NCBI RefSeq assembly: GCF_001483745.1
Contig: NZ_LQBL01000031.1
Location: 233,861 to 297,860 of the forward strand
DNA: 64,000 bases
Reading direction: 5' to 3'
Origin: Serinicoccus chungangensis
Lineage (GTDB): Bacteria > Actinomycetota > Actinomycetes > Actinomycetales > Dermatophilaceae
Shown piece by piece: positions 7,315 to 16,224 of the stretch. A model generated the notes under the pieces. The model had not been told where the DNA came from. It was given only the letters and a program-made list of their open reading frames with translations, and did not search any database. Within the stretch, counting starts at the first letter, position 1; every line of letters begins with the position of its first letter. Both the position numbers and the translations under genes were made by a program.

Positions 7315-8778
7315 GTGGATGCACTCGACCTGGCCCGCTGGCAGTTCGGCATCACCACCGTCTACCACTACTTCTTCGTGCCGATCACGATCGGGCTCAG
7401 CCTGCTCGTGGCGATCATGCAGACGCAGTGGATGCGCACCCGGAACCCGCAGTGGCTGCGGCTGACGAAGTTCTTCGGCAAGCTCTTCACCATCAACTTC
7501 GCGCTGGGCCTGGTCACCGGGATCGTGCAGGAGTTCCAGTTCGGCATGAACTGGTCGGACTACTCGCGCTTCGTCGGCGACATCTTCGGCGCCCCGTTGG
7601 CGATCGAGGCGCTGCTGGCGTTCTTCCTCGAGTCGACGTTCCTCGGGCTGTGGATCTTCGGCTGGGGACGGATCCCGGAGAAGCTGCACGCCACGGCCAT
7701 CTGGCTGGTGCACATCGGGACCCTGCTGTCGGCCTACTTCATCCTGGCCGCCAACTCGTTCATGCAGAACCCCGTCGGCTACCGGCTCAACCCGGAGACC
7801 GGGCGCGCCGAGCTCACCGACTTCCTGGCGGTGCTCACCAACCCGGTGCAGCTGGTGACCTTCCCGCACGTCATCGCCGCGGCCTACATGACCGGCGGGG
7901 GGTTCGTGCTGGCCTTCGCGATGTGGCACCTGTGGCGCGACGCCACCCCGCGGACGGACAAGCCGATGTACCGCAAGGCCGCCAAGCTCGGCGCCGTCAC
8001 CGTCCTCGTCGCCTCCCTCGGCGTCATCGTGTCGGGCGACCTGCAGGGCAAGGTCATGACCGAGGTGCAGCCGATGAAGATGGCCGCCGCCGAGGCGCTC
8101 TACGAGGACGTGCCCGAGGGCGAGGGCGCCCCCTTCTCCATCGTCACCGTCGGCACCCTCGACGGCACCGAGGAGGTCTGGGCGCTGACCGTGCCCAAGC
8201 TGCTCTCCTACCTCGCCACCGGCACCCTCGACGGGGCCGTCGAGGGCATCGACCACATACAGGAGCGCTACGAGCTGACCTACGCCGGGTCCGAGCTGAC
8301 GGCCGTCGAGGACTACCGCCCGGTCATCCCCGTCACCTACTGGACCTTCCGGCTCATGATGGGGCTGGGTTTCGCCGCCATGGCGATCGCGGCCGCGGTG
8401 CTGTGGGTGCTGCGGGGCCGGGGCAGCGAGACCGACGAGCAGCGGCTCGCGCACCGGGCGTGGGGCTGGGCCGGGCTCCTCGTGCTGCTGCTGCCGCTGC
8501 TGGCCAACACCTTCGGCTGGATGTTCACCGAGATGGGGCGCCAGCCGTGGCTCGTCATGGGCCTCATGACGACCCAGACCGGCGTGTCCCCGGGCACGAC
8601 CGCCGCCGAGGTGCTGACCTCGATGACCGTCTTCACCCTCCTCTACGGCGTGCTCGCCGTCGTCGAGGTCGGCCTCCTGCTGCGCTACGGCCGGGCCGGC
8701 GCGGAGCAGGTGCCCGAGGACGCGTCCTACGACCCCCGGAACCGCGACGACGACGACGCGTTCGTCTTCACCTACTGA
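7315..8778 (+). CDS. cydA: Cytochrome bd quinol oxidase subunit I
   Basis: A 487-residue polytopic subunit carrying the quinol site and hemes b558, b595 and d. The N-terminus WQFGITTVYHYFFVPITIG holds the conserved heme-ligand His, and GRQPW marks the signature near residue 409. The protein is of the short Q-loop type usual for actinobacteria. GTG at 7315 follows GGGAGG at 7300-7305. It heads a cydA-cydB-cydDC operon, a high-affinity terminal oxidase used at low oxygen or when the main oxidase is blocked. Confidence 0.95.
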   Translation: MDALDLARWQFGITTVYHYFFVPITIGLSLLVAIMQTQWMRTRNPQWLRLTKFFGKLFTINFALGLVTGIVQEFQFGMNWSDYSRFVGDIFGAPLAIEALLAFFLESTFLGLWIFGWGRIPEKLHATAIWLVHIGTLLSAYFILAANSFMQNPVGYRLNPETGRAELTDFLAVLTNPVQLVTFPHVIAAAYMTGGGFVLAFAMWHLWRDATPRTDKPMYRKAAKLGAVTVLVASLGVIVSGDLQGKVMTEVQPMKMAAAEALYEDVPEGEGAPFSIVTVGTLDGTEEVWALTVPKLLSYLATGTLDGAVEGIDHIQERYELTYAGSELTAVEDYRPVIPVTYWTFRLMMGLGFAAMAIAAAVLWVLRGRGSETDEQRLAHRAWGWAGLLVLLLPLLANTFGWMFTEMGRQPWLVMGLMTTQTGVSPGTTAAEVLTSMTVFTLLYGVLAVVEVGLLLRYGRAGAEQVPEDASYDPRNRDDDDAFVFTY

Positions 8779-8790
8779 GACAGGGACGTC

Positions 8791-9870
8791 ATGGAACTCA
8801 CCACGATCTGGTTCATCCTCATCGCCGTCCTGTGGGTCGGCTACTTCTGCCTCGAGGGCTTCGACTACGGCGTGGGCATGCTGCTGCCGGTGCTCGGCCG
8901 GGACGAGACCGAGGGCGAGACCCCGCACAGCGGGGAGACGCGCAAGCGGCAGATGCTCTCGGCCATCGGTCCGTTCTGGGACGGCAACGAGGTATGGCTG
9001 CTCACCGCGGGCGGCGCCATCTTCGCCGCCTTCCCGCACTGGTACGCCACCCTCTTCTCCGGGTTCTACCTGCCGCTGCTGCTCATCCTCGTCGGGCTCA
9101 TCCTGCGCGGCGTGGGCCTGGAGTACCGCGGCAAGGTCGACTCCCCGGCCTGGCGGGCCCGGATGGACGCGATGGTGGTCGCCGGGTCCTTCGTCCCGGC
9201 GCTGCTCTGGGGCGTGGCCTTCACCAACATCGTGCTCGGGGTGCCCATCGACGCGGACATGGAGTACGTCGGCGGCTTCTGGAACCTCCTGGGCCCGGTG
9301 GCCCTGCTCGGCGGGCTGACCACGCTCACCCTCTTCCTCACCCACGGGGCACTCTTCGTGGCGCTCAAGACCGACGGCCGGCTGCGCCACGACGCCCGGG
9401 CGCTGGCGCTGCGGCTCGGGGCCGCGAGCGCCGTGCTGGCGGTCCTGTGGCTGGGGGTCGTGCACCTGCGCACCGGCACCACGGCCTCCTGGGTGGTGGC
9501 CGGCGTGGCTGCGGCCAGCCTCGTCGGCGGGCTGCTCGCGGCGGCCCGCGGCCGCGAGGGCTGGGCCTTCACCGGCACCTTCGTCGCCATCGCGATGGCC
9601 ACCACGTCGCTGTTCCTCGCGCTCTTCCCGGACGTCATGCCCTCGAGCCTGGACCCCGCCTGGTCGCTCACGGCGGAGAACGCCAGCTCCAGCCAGAAGA
9701 CGCTCGGGATCATGACGGTCGTGGCGCTCGTCTTCACGCCGATCATGCTGCTCTACACCGCGTGGAGCTACTGGGCGTTCCGCAAGCGGGTGTCCGGGCA
9801 CCACATCCCCACCGAGGTGCACCACGCGGCCGTCGTCGACGGCGGCGAGCGGGCCGGGGCGGAGCGCTGA
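8791..9870 (+). CDS. cydB: Cytochrome bd quinol oxidase subunit II
   Basis: A 359-residue membrane protein, partner of CydA. Conserved family stretches are visible: GYFCLEGFDYGVGMLLP at the N-terminus and GPFWDGNEVWL near residue 63. Length and number of hydrophobic segments are standard. It starts 12 bp after cydA and is followed at 27 bp by the exporter gene needed for oxidase assembly. Confidence 0.95.
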   Translation: MELTTIWFILIAVLWVGYFCLEGFDYGVGMLLPVLGRDETEGETPHSGETRKRQMLSAIGPFWDGNEVWLLTAGGAIFAAFPHWYATLFSGFYLPLLLILVGLILRGVGLEYRGKVDSPAWRARMDAMVVAGSFVPALLWGVAFTNIVLGVPIDADMEYVGGFWNLLGPVALLGGLTTLTLFLTHGALFVALKTDGRLRHDARALALRLGAASAVLAVLWLGVVHLRTGTTASWVVAGVAAASLVGGLLAAARGREGWAFTGTFVAIAMATTSLFLALFPDVMPSSLDPAWSLTAENASSSQKTLGIMTVVALVFTPIMLLYTAWSYWAFRKRVSGHHIPTEVHHAAVVDGGERAGAER

Positions 9871-9897
9871 CGTGACGGCACCGGAGCGCTGAGCCGC

Positions 9898-12800
9898 GTG
9901 CGACCCGTCGACCCCGCCCTGCTGCGCGCGCTCCCGGCGACCCGCGGCCCCGTGGCCTCGCTGTCCGTCGTCGGCATCCTCTCCGGCATCGTCGCGATCG
10001 CCCAGGCCCTCTGCCTCGCCCTCGTCGTCGGCGCGGTGGTGCGCGGCTCGCGCGAGGAGCTCACGGCATACCTCGGCTGGCTGGTCGCCCTGCTCGTGCT
10101 GCGCGGGGTGCTCGCCGGGACGGGCGAGCTCGTGGCGCGTCGCGCCGGGCTGCGGGTCGTTGGCGTCGTCCGCGAGGCTCTGCTCCGGCACTGGCTGGGG
10201 CGGCCGGTCGAGGCGCGGCCACGGACCGAGGTCGCGGTGACCCGCGCCACCGACGGGGTCAGCGCCCTCGAGCCGTATGTCGCGCGCTACCTCCCCGCGC
10301 TCGTCACGGCCGCCGTGGTGCCGGCGCTGGCGCTCCTCGCCCTCGTCGTGGTGGACCCCTGGAGCGCACTCGTCGTCGTGCTCACGCTGCCGCTGCTGCC
10401 GCTCTTCGCGGCGCTCATCGGCATGCACACGCGGGACGAGACGCAGCGCCGCTGGGGGGCGATGGAGCTGCTGGCGGGGCACTTCCTCGACGTCATGAGG
10501 GGGCTGCCGACGCTGGTGGCCTACGGGCGGGCCCGGGCGCAGGTCGAGGTGGTCCGGGAGGTCGGCGAGCGGCACCGGAGGGCGAGCGTCGCGACCCTGC
10601 GGACGGCCTTCCTGTCGACGGCGGCGCTGGAGCTGCTGGCGACGATCTCGGTGGCGATGGTGGCCGTGGCCGTCGGGCTGCGGCTCGCGTACGGCCAGAT
10701 GGATCTCGTCGTTGGGCTCACCGCGATCCTGCTGGCGCCCGAGGCCTACTGGCCGGTCCGCCGGGTGGGGGCGGAGTTCCACAACGCCGCCGACGGGGCG
10801 CAGGTGCTGCAGGAGCTCGCCGACGAGGGGGTGCTGGGGGGCGCGGCGGCGCAGGGCCCCGGTGGGCGTGCGGACGGACGGGCACCACGCCTCGGGGCCA
10901 CCACGTCCGGCGAGAGCGCAGCCCGTGGTGCCCGTCCGGCGACACCGGCCGGGGGGTCGATCGGCCTCACCGAGGTGTCCTACGCCCACCCCGGCCGGGT
11001 CCGCACCCTGGACGGGCTCTCGCTGCGCACGCCGGCGGGCCCCGGCGTCACCGCGCTCACCGGGCCGAGCGGGGCCGGTAAGACCACGGTCCTGGAGCTC
11101 CTGACCGGGCTGCGCACCCCCGCCTCGGGGACGGTCAGCGCGCCCGCGGCCCACCTGGCGACCCAGCGGCCGCTGCTGCTGCCGGGCACCGTGCGCGACA
11201 ACCTGGCGATCGCCGACCCGGACGCGACCGACGCGGCGATGACGCAGGCGCTGGAGCGGGTCGGGCTCTGGCGCCAGCTGGCGGACCGGCACGGGCTGGA
11301 CACCTGGCTGGGCGACGACGGCGTCGGCCTGTCCGCGGGGCAGCGGGCGCGGCTGGCCCTGGCCCGGGCCACCCTCTCGCCGGCACCGCTGCTCCTGCTG
11401 GACGAGCCGACGGCCAACGTGGCGGTGGACGGCATACCCCGGCTGCACCAGGTCATCACCGAGCTCGCGGAGACGCGACGCATCGTCGTCGTGACGCACG
11501 ACTGCTACCTGGCCGCGCTCGCGGACGACCGCTGGCGGCTCGAGGGGGCCGCGGAGCCGGCGCCCCGGACCGGGGGGCCCGTCCACCACCTCGCGGCACC
11601 CGTCCTGTCCCTGCCCGACCCCGAGACCGCCCCCGGGGCCGAGTCCGACGTCGGCCGCAGGGCCGACCCCGAGGCCGACCCGACCCCGCGCCCCGGGGAG
11701 GTCGACCCCGTCCGGACCCCGCGCGGCCGCCGCGGCCTGGCGCTGGCCTGCCTGCTCGGGGGTGCCTCCCTAAGCTGCGGCGTGGCGCTCACGGCGACGT
11801 CGGGGTGGCTCATCGTGCAGTCCTCGACCATGCCGGTTGTGCTCACCCTGCTCGTGGCGATCGTGGGGGTGCGGGCGTTCGGCATCTTCCGCCCGGTCTT
11901 CCGCTACGCCGAGCGGGTGGTCAGCCACGACGTCGCGCTGGACGACCTGTCCCGCCGCCGGGCGGACCTCTACGCCGCACTCATCCCGCTCACCCCGGCC
12001 CGGCTCGGGCGGCGCAGCCGCGGCCAGGTGCTCACCGCCGCCGCGCGTGACCTCGAGGACGTCGTCGACGAGCACGTGCGGGTGAGCGTGCCCGGGTGGT
12101 CCACCGGCATCGCGACCCTCGTCGGGGCGGTCGTCGCGGGCTGGCACCTGCCGGCCGCCGGCCTGGTGGTGGCGGCCGGCGGGCTGGCCGTCACCCTCGT
12201 CGGCGTCCTCGGGTATGCCGCCGAGCGCCCCGCCCAGGACGCCGCGGTCGCGCGGCGCGGGGAGGTGCGCGACCGGGCCACCGCCCTGGCCGCCCAGCTG
12301 CTCCCCGTGCAGGCGGTCAGCGGCGTCGACGGCGGGCACCGGCAGCTGCTCGCCCCGGTGCTGCGGGCCGAGGAGGCGCAGCGCCGCGGCGAGGCGCGGC
12401 TCACCCGGGCCCGGGCCACGGGGCTGGCGGCCACGTGGGTGGTCGTCGCCGCGACCGCGACGGCCGTGGCCCTGCTGGCCTTCGACGCGCGTGCCGTCGG
12501 GGCGCTGAGCGGGCCCTTCGCCGCGCTCGTCGCGCTGGTGCCGCTCGCGCTGGCCGACGCGTGGGCGGACGTCCCCGACGTGGCGGGCGCCCGGGCCCGG
12601 GCCCGGTCGGCGCGGGCCCGCCTGGACGCGCTCGTCGACCAGACGCCGGCCGTCGCCGGGGGCGGGACCGCCTCGGCGCCGACGGGACCGCCGGCGCTGG
12701 AGCTGCGGGAGGTCACCGCCCGGTGGTCCCCGGGGGCGACCGGGGGCCCGGCACCCGACCTGCCCCCGCTGGACCTCGACGTGCAGCCGGGCGACCGCAT

Positions 12801-13410
12801 CCGGCTGGACGGGCCCAACGGGGCCGGCAAGTCGACCGCCCTGGCCGTGCTCGCTCGCCACCTCGACCCGGAGGAGGGCTGCTACCTCGTGTCCGGCGCG
12901 GGCGCAGCGGGAGGGTGCCGGTGCGGCGCGGACGTGCGGGCGCTGGACCTGGAGCAGACCCGGGCCCTGATGGCCGTCGTCGACGACGAACCGCACGCGT
13001 TCGCAGGGTCGGTCCGCGCCAACCTCGTGCTCGCCGCGCCCGGCGCGACCGACGGCGAGCTGCTCGACGCACTCGGGGCGGTCGACCTCGGCGGCTGGTT
13101 CGCCGGCCTCCCCCACGGGCTGGACACCCCCCTGACCGGGCTGTCGGGCGGGGAGCGCAGCCGGCTCGCGCTGGCCCGCGCGCTGCTCTCAGCGCGGCCG
13201 GTGGTCCTGCTGGACGAGCCCACCGCGCACCTCGACGACGCGACGGCCGAGCGCTCGCTCGGCGGGTTGCTGGCCGGTCTCGGCGGCGGCCGGTCGGTGG
13301 TGCTGGTGAGCCACACCGCGCCGGTCACCGGGCGGTGGACCGACCACCGGGTGGGCCGGGACGCCTCGTCGGCAGCGGACGACCGAGCGGTCCCGCAGCA
13401 CATCGGCTAG
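9898..13410 (+). CDS. cydDC: Fused CydD-CydC thiol reductant ABC exporter
   Basis: One 1170-residue polypeptide joins two half-transporters. The first half has an ABC transmembrane domain and an ATPase with Walker A GPSGAGKTT (near residue 388), signature LSAGQRARLALAR and LLLLDEPTANV. After a proline-rich linker the second half repeats the plan with GPNGAGKST (near 971), LSGGERSRLALAR and VVLLDEPTAHLDD. CydDC exports cysteine and glutathione-type thiols and is required for cytochrome bd assembly; the fused form is known in actinobacteria. The second ATPase carries a short insertion containing CRC between Walker A and the Q-loop. Start is GTG at 9898. Confidence 0.93.
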   Translation: MRPVDPALLRALPATRGPVASLSVVGILSGIVAIAQALCLALVVGAVVRGSREELTAYLGWLVALLVLRGVLAGTGELVARRAGLRVVGVVREALLRHWLGRPVEARPRTEVAVTRATDGVSALEPYVARYLPALVTAAVVPALALLALVVVDPWSALVVVLTLPLLPLFAALIGMHTRDETQRRWGAMELLAGHFLDVMRGLPTLVAYGRARAQVEVVREVGERHRRASVATLRTAFLSTAALELLATISVAMVAVAVGLRLAYGQMDLVVGLTAILLAPEAYWPVRRVGAEFHNAADGAQVLQELADEGVLGGAAAQGPGGRADGRAPRLGATTSGESAARGARPATPAGGSIGLTEVSYAHPGRVRTLDGLSLRTPAGPGVTALTGPSGAGKTTVLELLTGLRTPASGTVSAPAAHLATQRPLLLPGTVRDNLAIADPDATDAAMTQALERVGLWRQLADRHGLDTWLGDDGVGLSAGQRARLALARATLSPAPLLLLDEPTANVAVDGIPRLHQVITELAETRRIVVVTHDCYLAALADDRWRLEGAAEPAPRTGGPVHHLAAPVLSLPDPETAPGAESDVGRRADPEADPTPRPGEVDPVRTPRGRRGLALACLLGGASLSCGVALTATSGWLIVQSSTMPVVLTLLVAIVGVRAFGIFRPVFRYAERVVSHDVALDDLSRRRADLYAALIPLTPARLGRRSRGQVLTAAARDLEDVVDEHVRVSVPGWSTGIATLVGAVVAGWHLPAAGLVVAAGGLAVTLVGVLGYAAERPAQDAAVARRGEVRDRATALAAQLLPVQAVSGVDGGHRQLLAPVLRAEEAQRRGEARLTRARATGLAATWVVVAATATAVALLAFDARAVGALSGPFAALVALVPLALADAWADVPDVAGARARARSARARLDALVDQTPAVAGGGTASAPTGPPALELREVTARWSPGATGGPAPDLPPLDLDVQPGDRIRLDGPNGAGKSTALAVLARHLDPEEGCYLVSGAGAAGGCRCGADVRALDLEQTRALMAVVDDEPHAFAGSVRANLVLAAPGATDGELLDALGAVDLGGWFAGLPHGLDTPLTGLSGGERSRLALARALLSARPVVLLDEPTAHLDDATAERSLGGLLAGLGGGRSVVLVSHTAPVTGRWTDHRVGRDASSAADDRAVPQHIG

Positions 13411-13413
13411 GTT
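13408..13413 (+). promoter_or_regulatory. -10 element of a leaderless promoter for the membrane-anchored coiled-coil gene
   Basis: TAGGTT, which overlaps the cydDC stop codon, is followed by 6 nt and then the ATG at 13420. The gene has no Shine-Dalgarno and so probably has its own promoter rather than relying on the cyd transcript. Confidence 0.55.
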
Positions 13414-13419
13414 GCGGGC

Positions 13420-13758
13420 ATGGACACCTCCACCGCCGTCTGGATCGTCGTCATCGCCCTCGTCGTGGTGGCGGCGTTGGCCGTCTGGGCGATGATGGCC
13501 CGCACCAAGCGGCTGAACGCGGCCCGCGAGGAGGCGGCAGGGCTGCGGGAGAAGGCGCAGTCCGGGGAGTCCTACGCGCAGAGCGCCGAGGAGCGGGCCC
13601 GTGAGCTGCAGGGCAAGGCGCGCGAGGCCCAGCTGCGCGCGGACCAGCTGCACCGGGAGGCCGAGGAGGCGACCCGCATCGCGCGCGAGCACCGCGACCG
13701 CGTCACCGGCGACTACGTCAACGCCGACGAGATCGACCCGGACGCTAAGAAGCGCTGA
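13420..13758 (+). CDS. Small membrane-anchored coiled-coil protein
   Basis: A 112-residue protein of unknown function. Residues 6-27 form one hydrophobic helix (WIVVIALVVVAALAVWAMM). The rest is a charged, Ala/Glu/Arg-rich helix predicted by eye as a coiled coil (about 30-95), and the tail is acidic then basic (DEIDPDAKKR). The topology is N-out with a cytoplasmic coiled coil, or the reverse. Codon bias matches neighbours, which supports a real gene. No family is recognised. Confidence 0.7.
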   Translation: MDTSTAVWIVVIALVVVAALAVWAMMARTKRLNAAREEAAGLREKAQSGESYAQSAEERARELQGKAREAQLRADQLHREAEEATRIAREHRDRVTGDYVNADEIDPDAKKR

Positions 13759-13774
13759 CCTCGGTGCCGGCGGC

Positions 13775-14374
13775 TCACGACGCGTCGTCCACCGGGAGCC
13801 CGGTGTCCCGCACCAGGTAGAGCCACGGGAAGGCTCGTGCCCCCACCTGCCACCCCTGCGTGAGGTAGCTCGAGGTGGAGCGCGTCCACAGCACCCGGCG
13901 GTGCTCCCACCGGGTGGGGGTGCGCACCATCCGGTGCCGGAACATCCCGGCCTCCACGGTGTGCCAGCCGAGCCGGCCGGCGAGCTCCAGCTCGCCGAGC
14001 TCGTCGACGGCGGTGACCGGGCCGAGCCACCGCTCGTCCGGGCGCCCCTCGCCCGCGGTGTCGTCCGCGGTGTCGCCCGTGGCGTGGTCGGTGGCCGCGG
14101 GCCGACGACCGGCCCCGCCGAACCGCTGCTGGGCACCCTGCCTGCTCAGCCCCAGCTCCCGACCGAGGGTCGCCCAGCTCTGCCCGCCGGCACGGGCGGC
14201 GGTCACCGCCTGCTGCAGCAGCTCGCCGCTGACCTCGTGGGCGAGCGCGGCTCGGCGCACCAGGCGGAGATGGTCGTCGCCGTCGAGCGTCTGACCCCCC
14301 GGTTCCGGGCCGCCCTCGAGGATGATGTGCCCGATCTGGGCGGCGAGGTCGTCCTCGGGGTGCGGCTGGCTCAC
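13775..14374 (-). CDS. Hypothetical protein with helix-turn-helix segment
   Basis: A 199-residue soluble protein. Around residues 56-85 the sequence AARAGGQSWATLGRELGLSRQGAQQRF reads as a helix-turn-helix of the kind found in many actinobacterial hypothetical proteins. The C-terminal half is rich in Trp and Arg (WHTVEAGMFRHRMVRTPTRWEHRR) and resembles no domain known to me. It begins 4 bp inside the end of the upstream membrane-protein gene, so both are read from the same operator-controlled promoter. A regulatory or DNA-binding role is possible but not shown. Confidence 0.72.
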   Translation of the reverse strand: MSQPHPEDDLAAQIGHIILEGGPEPGGQTLDGDDHLRLVRRAALAHEVSGELLQQAVTAARAGGQSWATLGRELGLSRQGAQQRFGGAGRRPAATDHATGDTADDTAGEGRPDERWLGPVTAVDELGELELAGRLGWHTVEAGMFRHRMVRTPTRWEHRRVLWTRSTSSYLTQGWQVGARAFPWLYLVRDTGLPVDDAS

Positions 14375-14664
14375 CGGGGGTCCCCCCTCTTGGGGGCCGG
14401 CCCGTCGTCGGCACCGTCACGGCTGGGCAGCCAGTGCCGGTCGTCCCCGGCCTGCCCCCGGCTGCGGCGGTGCCACATCGAGGCCCCGACCAGGTAGGCG
14501 CCGGCGACCATCAACGCCAGCGTGGCGCCCTGGAAGAAGCCGTGCACGAAGCCGGAGTCGACGACGCGGCTCAGGCCGTAGGTGACGAAGCCGACGGCGA
14601 TCGCGCACAGGCCGGCGGTGAGACGGACCCGGGACATCGCGGTGGCGGCGGAGGGGATGCTCAT
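14371..14664 (-). CDS. Small two-helix membrane protein
   Basis: A 97-residue protein of unknown function with two hydrophobic helices (about residues 14-32 and 41-61) and a charged cytoplasmic tail. The ATG at 14664 is supported by promoter spacing: TATGGT ends 6 nt before it, so the message is probably leaderless. It is the first gene of a two-gene unit whose promoter is covered by two matching palindromes, which suggests strong repression under most conditions. Confidence 0.7.
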   Translation of the reverse strand: MSIPSAATAMSRVRLTAGLCAIAVGFVTYGLSRVVDSGFVHGFFQGATLALMVAGAYLVGASMWHRRSRGQAGDDRHWLPSRDGADDGPAPKRGDPR

Positions 14665-14666
14665 GC

Positions 14667-14713
14667 GTCAACCATACGTTGACACAGCGCCCGATGTCAA
14701 CGTGTCGTTGACA
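14667..14713 (-). promoter_or_regulatory. Leaderless promoter with twin GTCAAC-N5-GTTGAC operators
   Basis: Read on the minus strand, TTGACA (14695-14700) and TATGGT (14671-14676) are separated by 18 nt, and the ATG begins 6 nt after the -10. Two palindromes of the same design cover them: 14696-14712 over the -35, extendable to TGTCAACG-N3-CGTTGACA, and 14667-14683 over the -10. They are 29 bp apart centre to centre. This is the clearest repressor site in the window. The cognate regulator is not identified. Confidence 0.8.
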
Positions 14714-14772
14714 AGCGGTTCCGCGTCGGTCACCCGTTCGGTCTCGTGCCACGCCCCTGCCAAGATGGGCGT

Positions 14773-16224
14773 ATGCCGCTGCCTCCCGCCCGCACGCCGC
14801 TCGCCGAGCTCTCTCCCACCATCGCCCTGGGTGCCCTGGACGGGAGGTACCGCGGGGCGGTCGCCCCGCTGGTCGACCACCTCTCGGAGGCCGCGCTCAA
14901 CCGGGCCCGCCTGCACGTCGAGGTCGAGTGGCTGCTGCACCTGGTGCAGCACGAGGTGGTGGCGGGCGCCCCGGGTCTGTCCGAGCAGGAGCGGTCGGCG
15001 CTGCGGGCGCTGGTGGTGGACTTCGACGCCGACGCGATCGACGAACTGCGGGCCATCGAGGCGGAGACGGTGCACGACGTCAAGGCGGTCGAGTACTTCC
15101 TGCGCGGCCGGCTGACGGCTCTGCTCGCCGGGTCCGGGGCGGAGGGTGCCGCGCGGGCCGAGGCCCTGGGGCAGCTCATCCACTTCGCCTGCACCAGCGA
15201 GGACATCAACAACACGTCCTACGCGCTCATGGTGCAGGGCGCGGTCCAGGAGGTTTGGCTACCGCGGGCGCGGGCCCTGGTCGGCCAGCTCGCCGCGATG
15301 GCCCGTGACCTCGCCGAGGTGCCGCTGCTGGCGCACACGCACGGCCAGCCGGCCACCCCCACGACGATGGGCAAGGAGCTGGCGGTGCTGGCGCACCGCC
15401 TGAGGCGACAGCTGGGCCGGGTCGAGGGGGCGGCATACCTGGGCAAGCTCAACGGGGCCACCGGCACCTACGGGGCGCACGTCGAGGCGGTGCCGGGAGC
15501 GGACTGGCAGCGGCTCAGCAAGGATTTCGTCGAGCACCTGGGGCTGACCTGGAACCCTCTGACCACGCAGATCGAGAGCCACGACTGGCAGGCCGAGCTG
15601 TACGCCGACGTCGCGCGGTTCAACCGGATCCTGCACAACCTGGCCACCGACGTGTGGACCTACATCTCGATGGGCTACTTCGCCCAGGTGCGGGGGCAGG
15701 GCACCGTCGGCTCCTCGACCATGCCGCACAAGGTCAACCCCATCCGCTTCGAGAACGCCGAGGCCAACCTCGAGGTGAGCAACGCCCTGCTCGACGTGCT
15801 CGCCTCGACCCTGGTGACCAGCCGGCTGCAGCGCGACCTCACGGACTCCTCGATGCAGCGCAACGCCGGCACCGCCCTCGGCCACAGCCTGCTGGCGCTG
15901 GACAACGTGAGCCGCGGGCTCGCCGGGCTTGACGCCGTGCCGGAGGCGATGGCCGCCGACCTCGACGCGAACTGGGAGGTGCTCGCCGAACCGGTGCAGT
16001 CGGTGATGCGGGCGCTCGCCGCGCGCGGGGTCGAGGGGATGAGCAATCCCTACGAGCGGCTCAAGGAGCTGACCCGGGGGCGGCGGATCGGCCAGGCCGA
16101 GCTGGTCGAGTTCGTCCGTGGCCTGGGGCTGCCGACGCAGGAGGAGGAGCGGCTGGTCGCGCTCACGCCGGCGACCTACGTCGGTCTGGCGCCGGACCTG
16201 GTCGAGCACCTGGGGGAGGCGTGA
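14773..16224 (+). CDS. purB: Adenylosuccinate lyase
   Basis: A 483-residue cytoplasmic enzyme acting twice in purine synthesis (SAICAR to AICAR, and adenylosuccinate to AMP). The fumarase-superfamily signature GSSTMPHKVNPIRFEN lies near residue 315, and HTHGQPATPTTMGKE carries the conserved His. The sequence is of the longer, E. coli-like PurB type. The ATG at 14773 gives the usual N-terminus (...LAELSPTIALGALDGRYRG); the ATG at 14746 adds unlike residues. The stop overlaps the GTG of the barstar-like gene by 4 bp. Confidence 0.94.
   Translation: MPLPPARTPLAELSPTIALGALDGRYRGAVAPLVDHLSEAALNRARLHVEVEWLLHLVQHEVVAGAPGLSEQERSALRALVVDFDADAIDELRAIEAETVHDVKAVEYFLRGRLTALLAGSGAEGAARAEALGQLIHFACTSEDINNTSYALMVQGAVQEVWLPRARALVGQLAAMARDLAEVPLLAHTHGQPATPTTMGKELAVLAHRLRRQLGRVEGAAYLGKLNGATGTYGAHVEAVPGADWQRLSKDFVEHLGLTWNPLTTQIESHDWQAELYADVARFNRILHNLATDVWTYISMGYFAQVRGQGTVGSSTMPHKVNPIRFENAEANLEVSNALLDVLASTLVTSRLQRDLTDSSMQRNAGTALGHSLLALDNVSRGLAGLDAVPEAMAADLDANWEVLAEPVQSVMRALAARGVEGMSNPYERLKELTRGRRIGQAELVEFVRGLGLPTQEEERLVALTPATYVGLAPDLVEHLGEA

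Noticed and set aside
6799-11589. Very long open frame on the minus strand opposite the cyd operon (about 1600 codons)
   Set aside because: It is antisense to cydA, cydB and cydDC, encodes a composition of Gly/Arg/His/Gln-rich low complexity, and has no recognisable domain. Long antisense frames are expected at this GC content.
14746-14772. Earlier ATG for purB
   Set aside because: The extra nine residues do not match the family and no ribosome-binding site precedes them.
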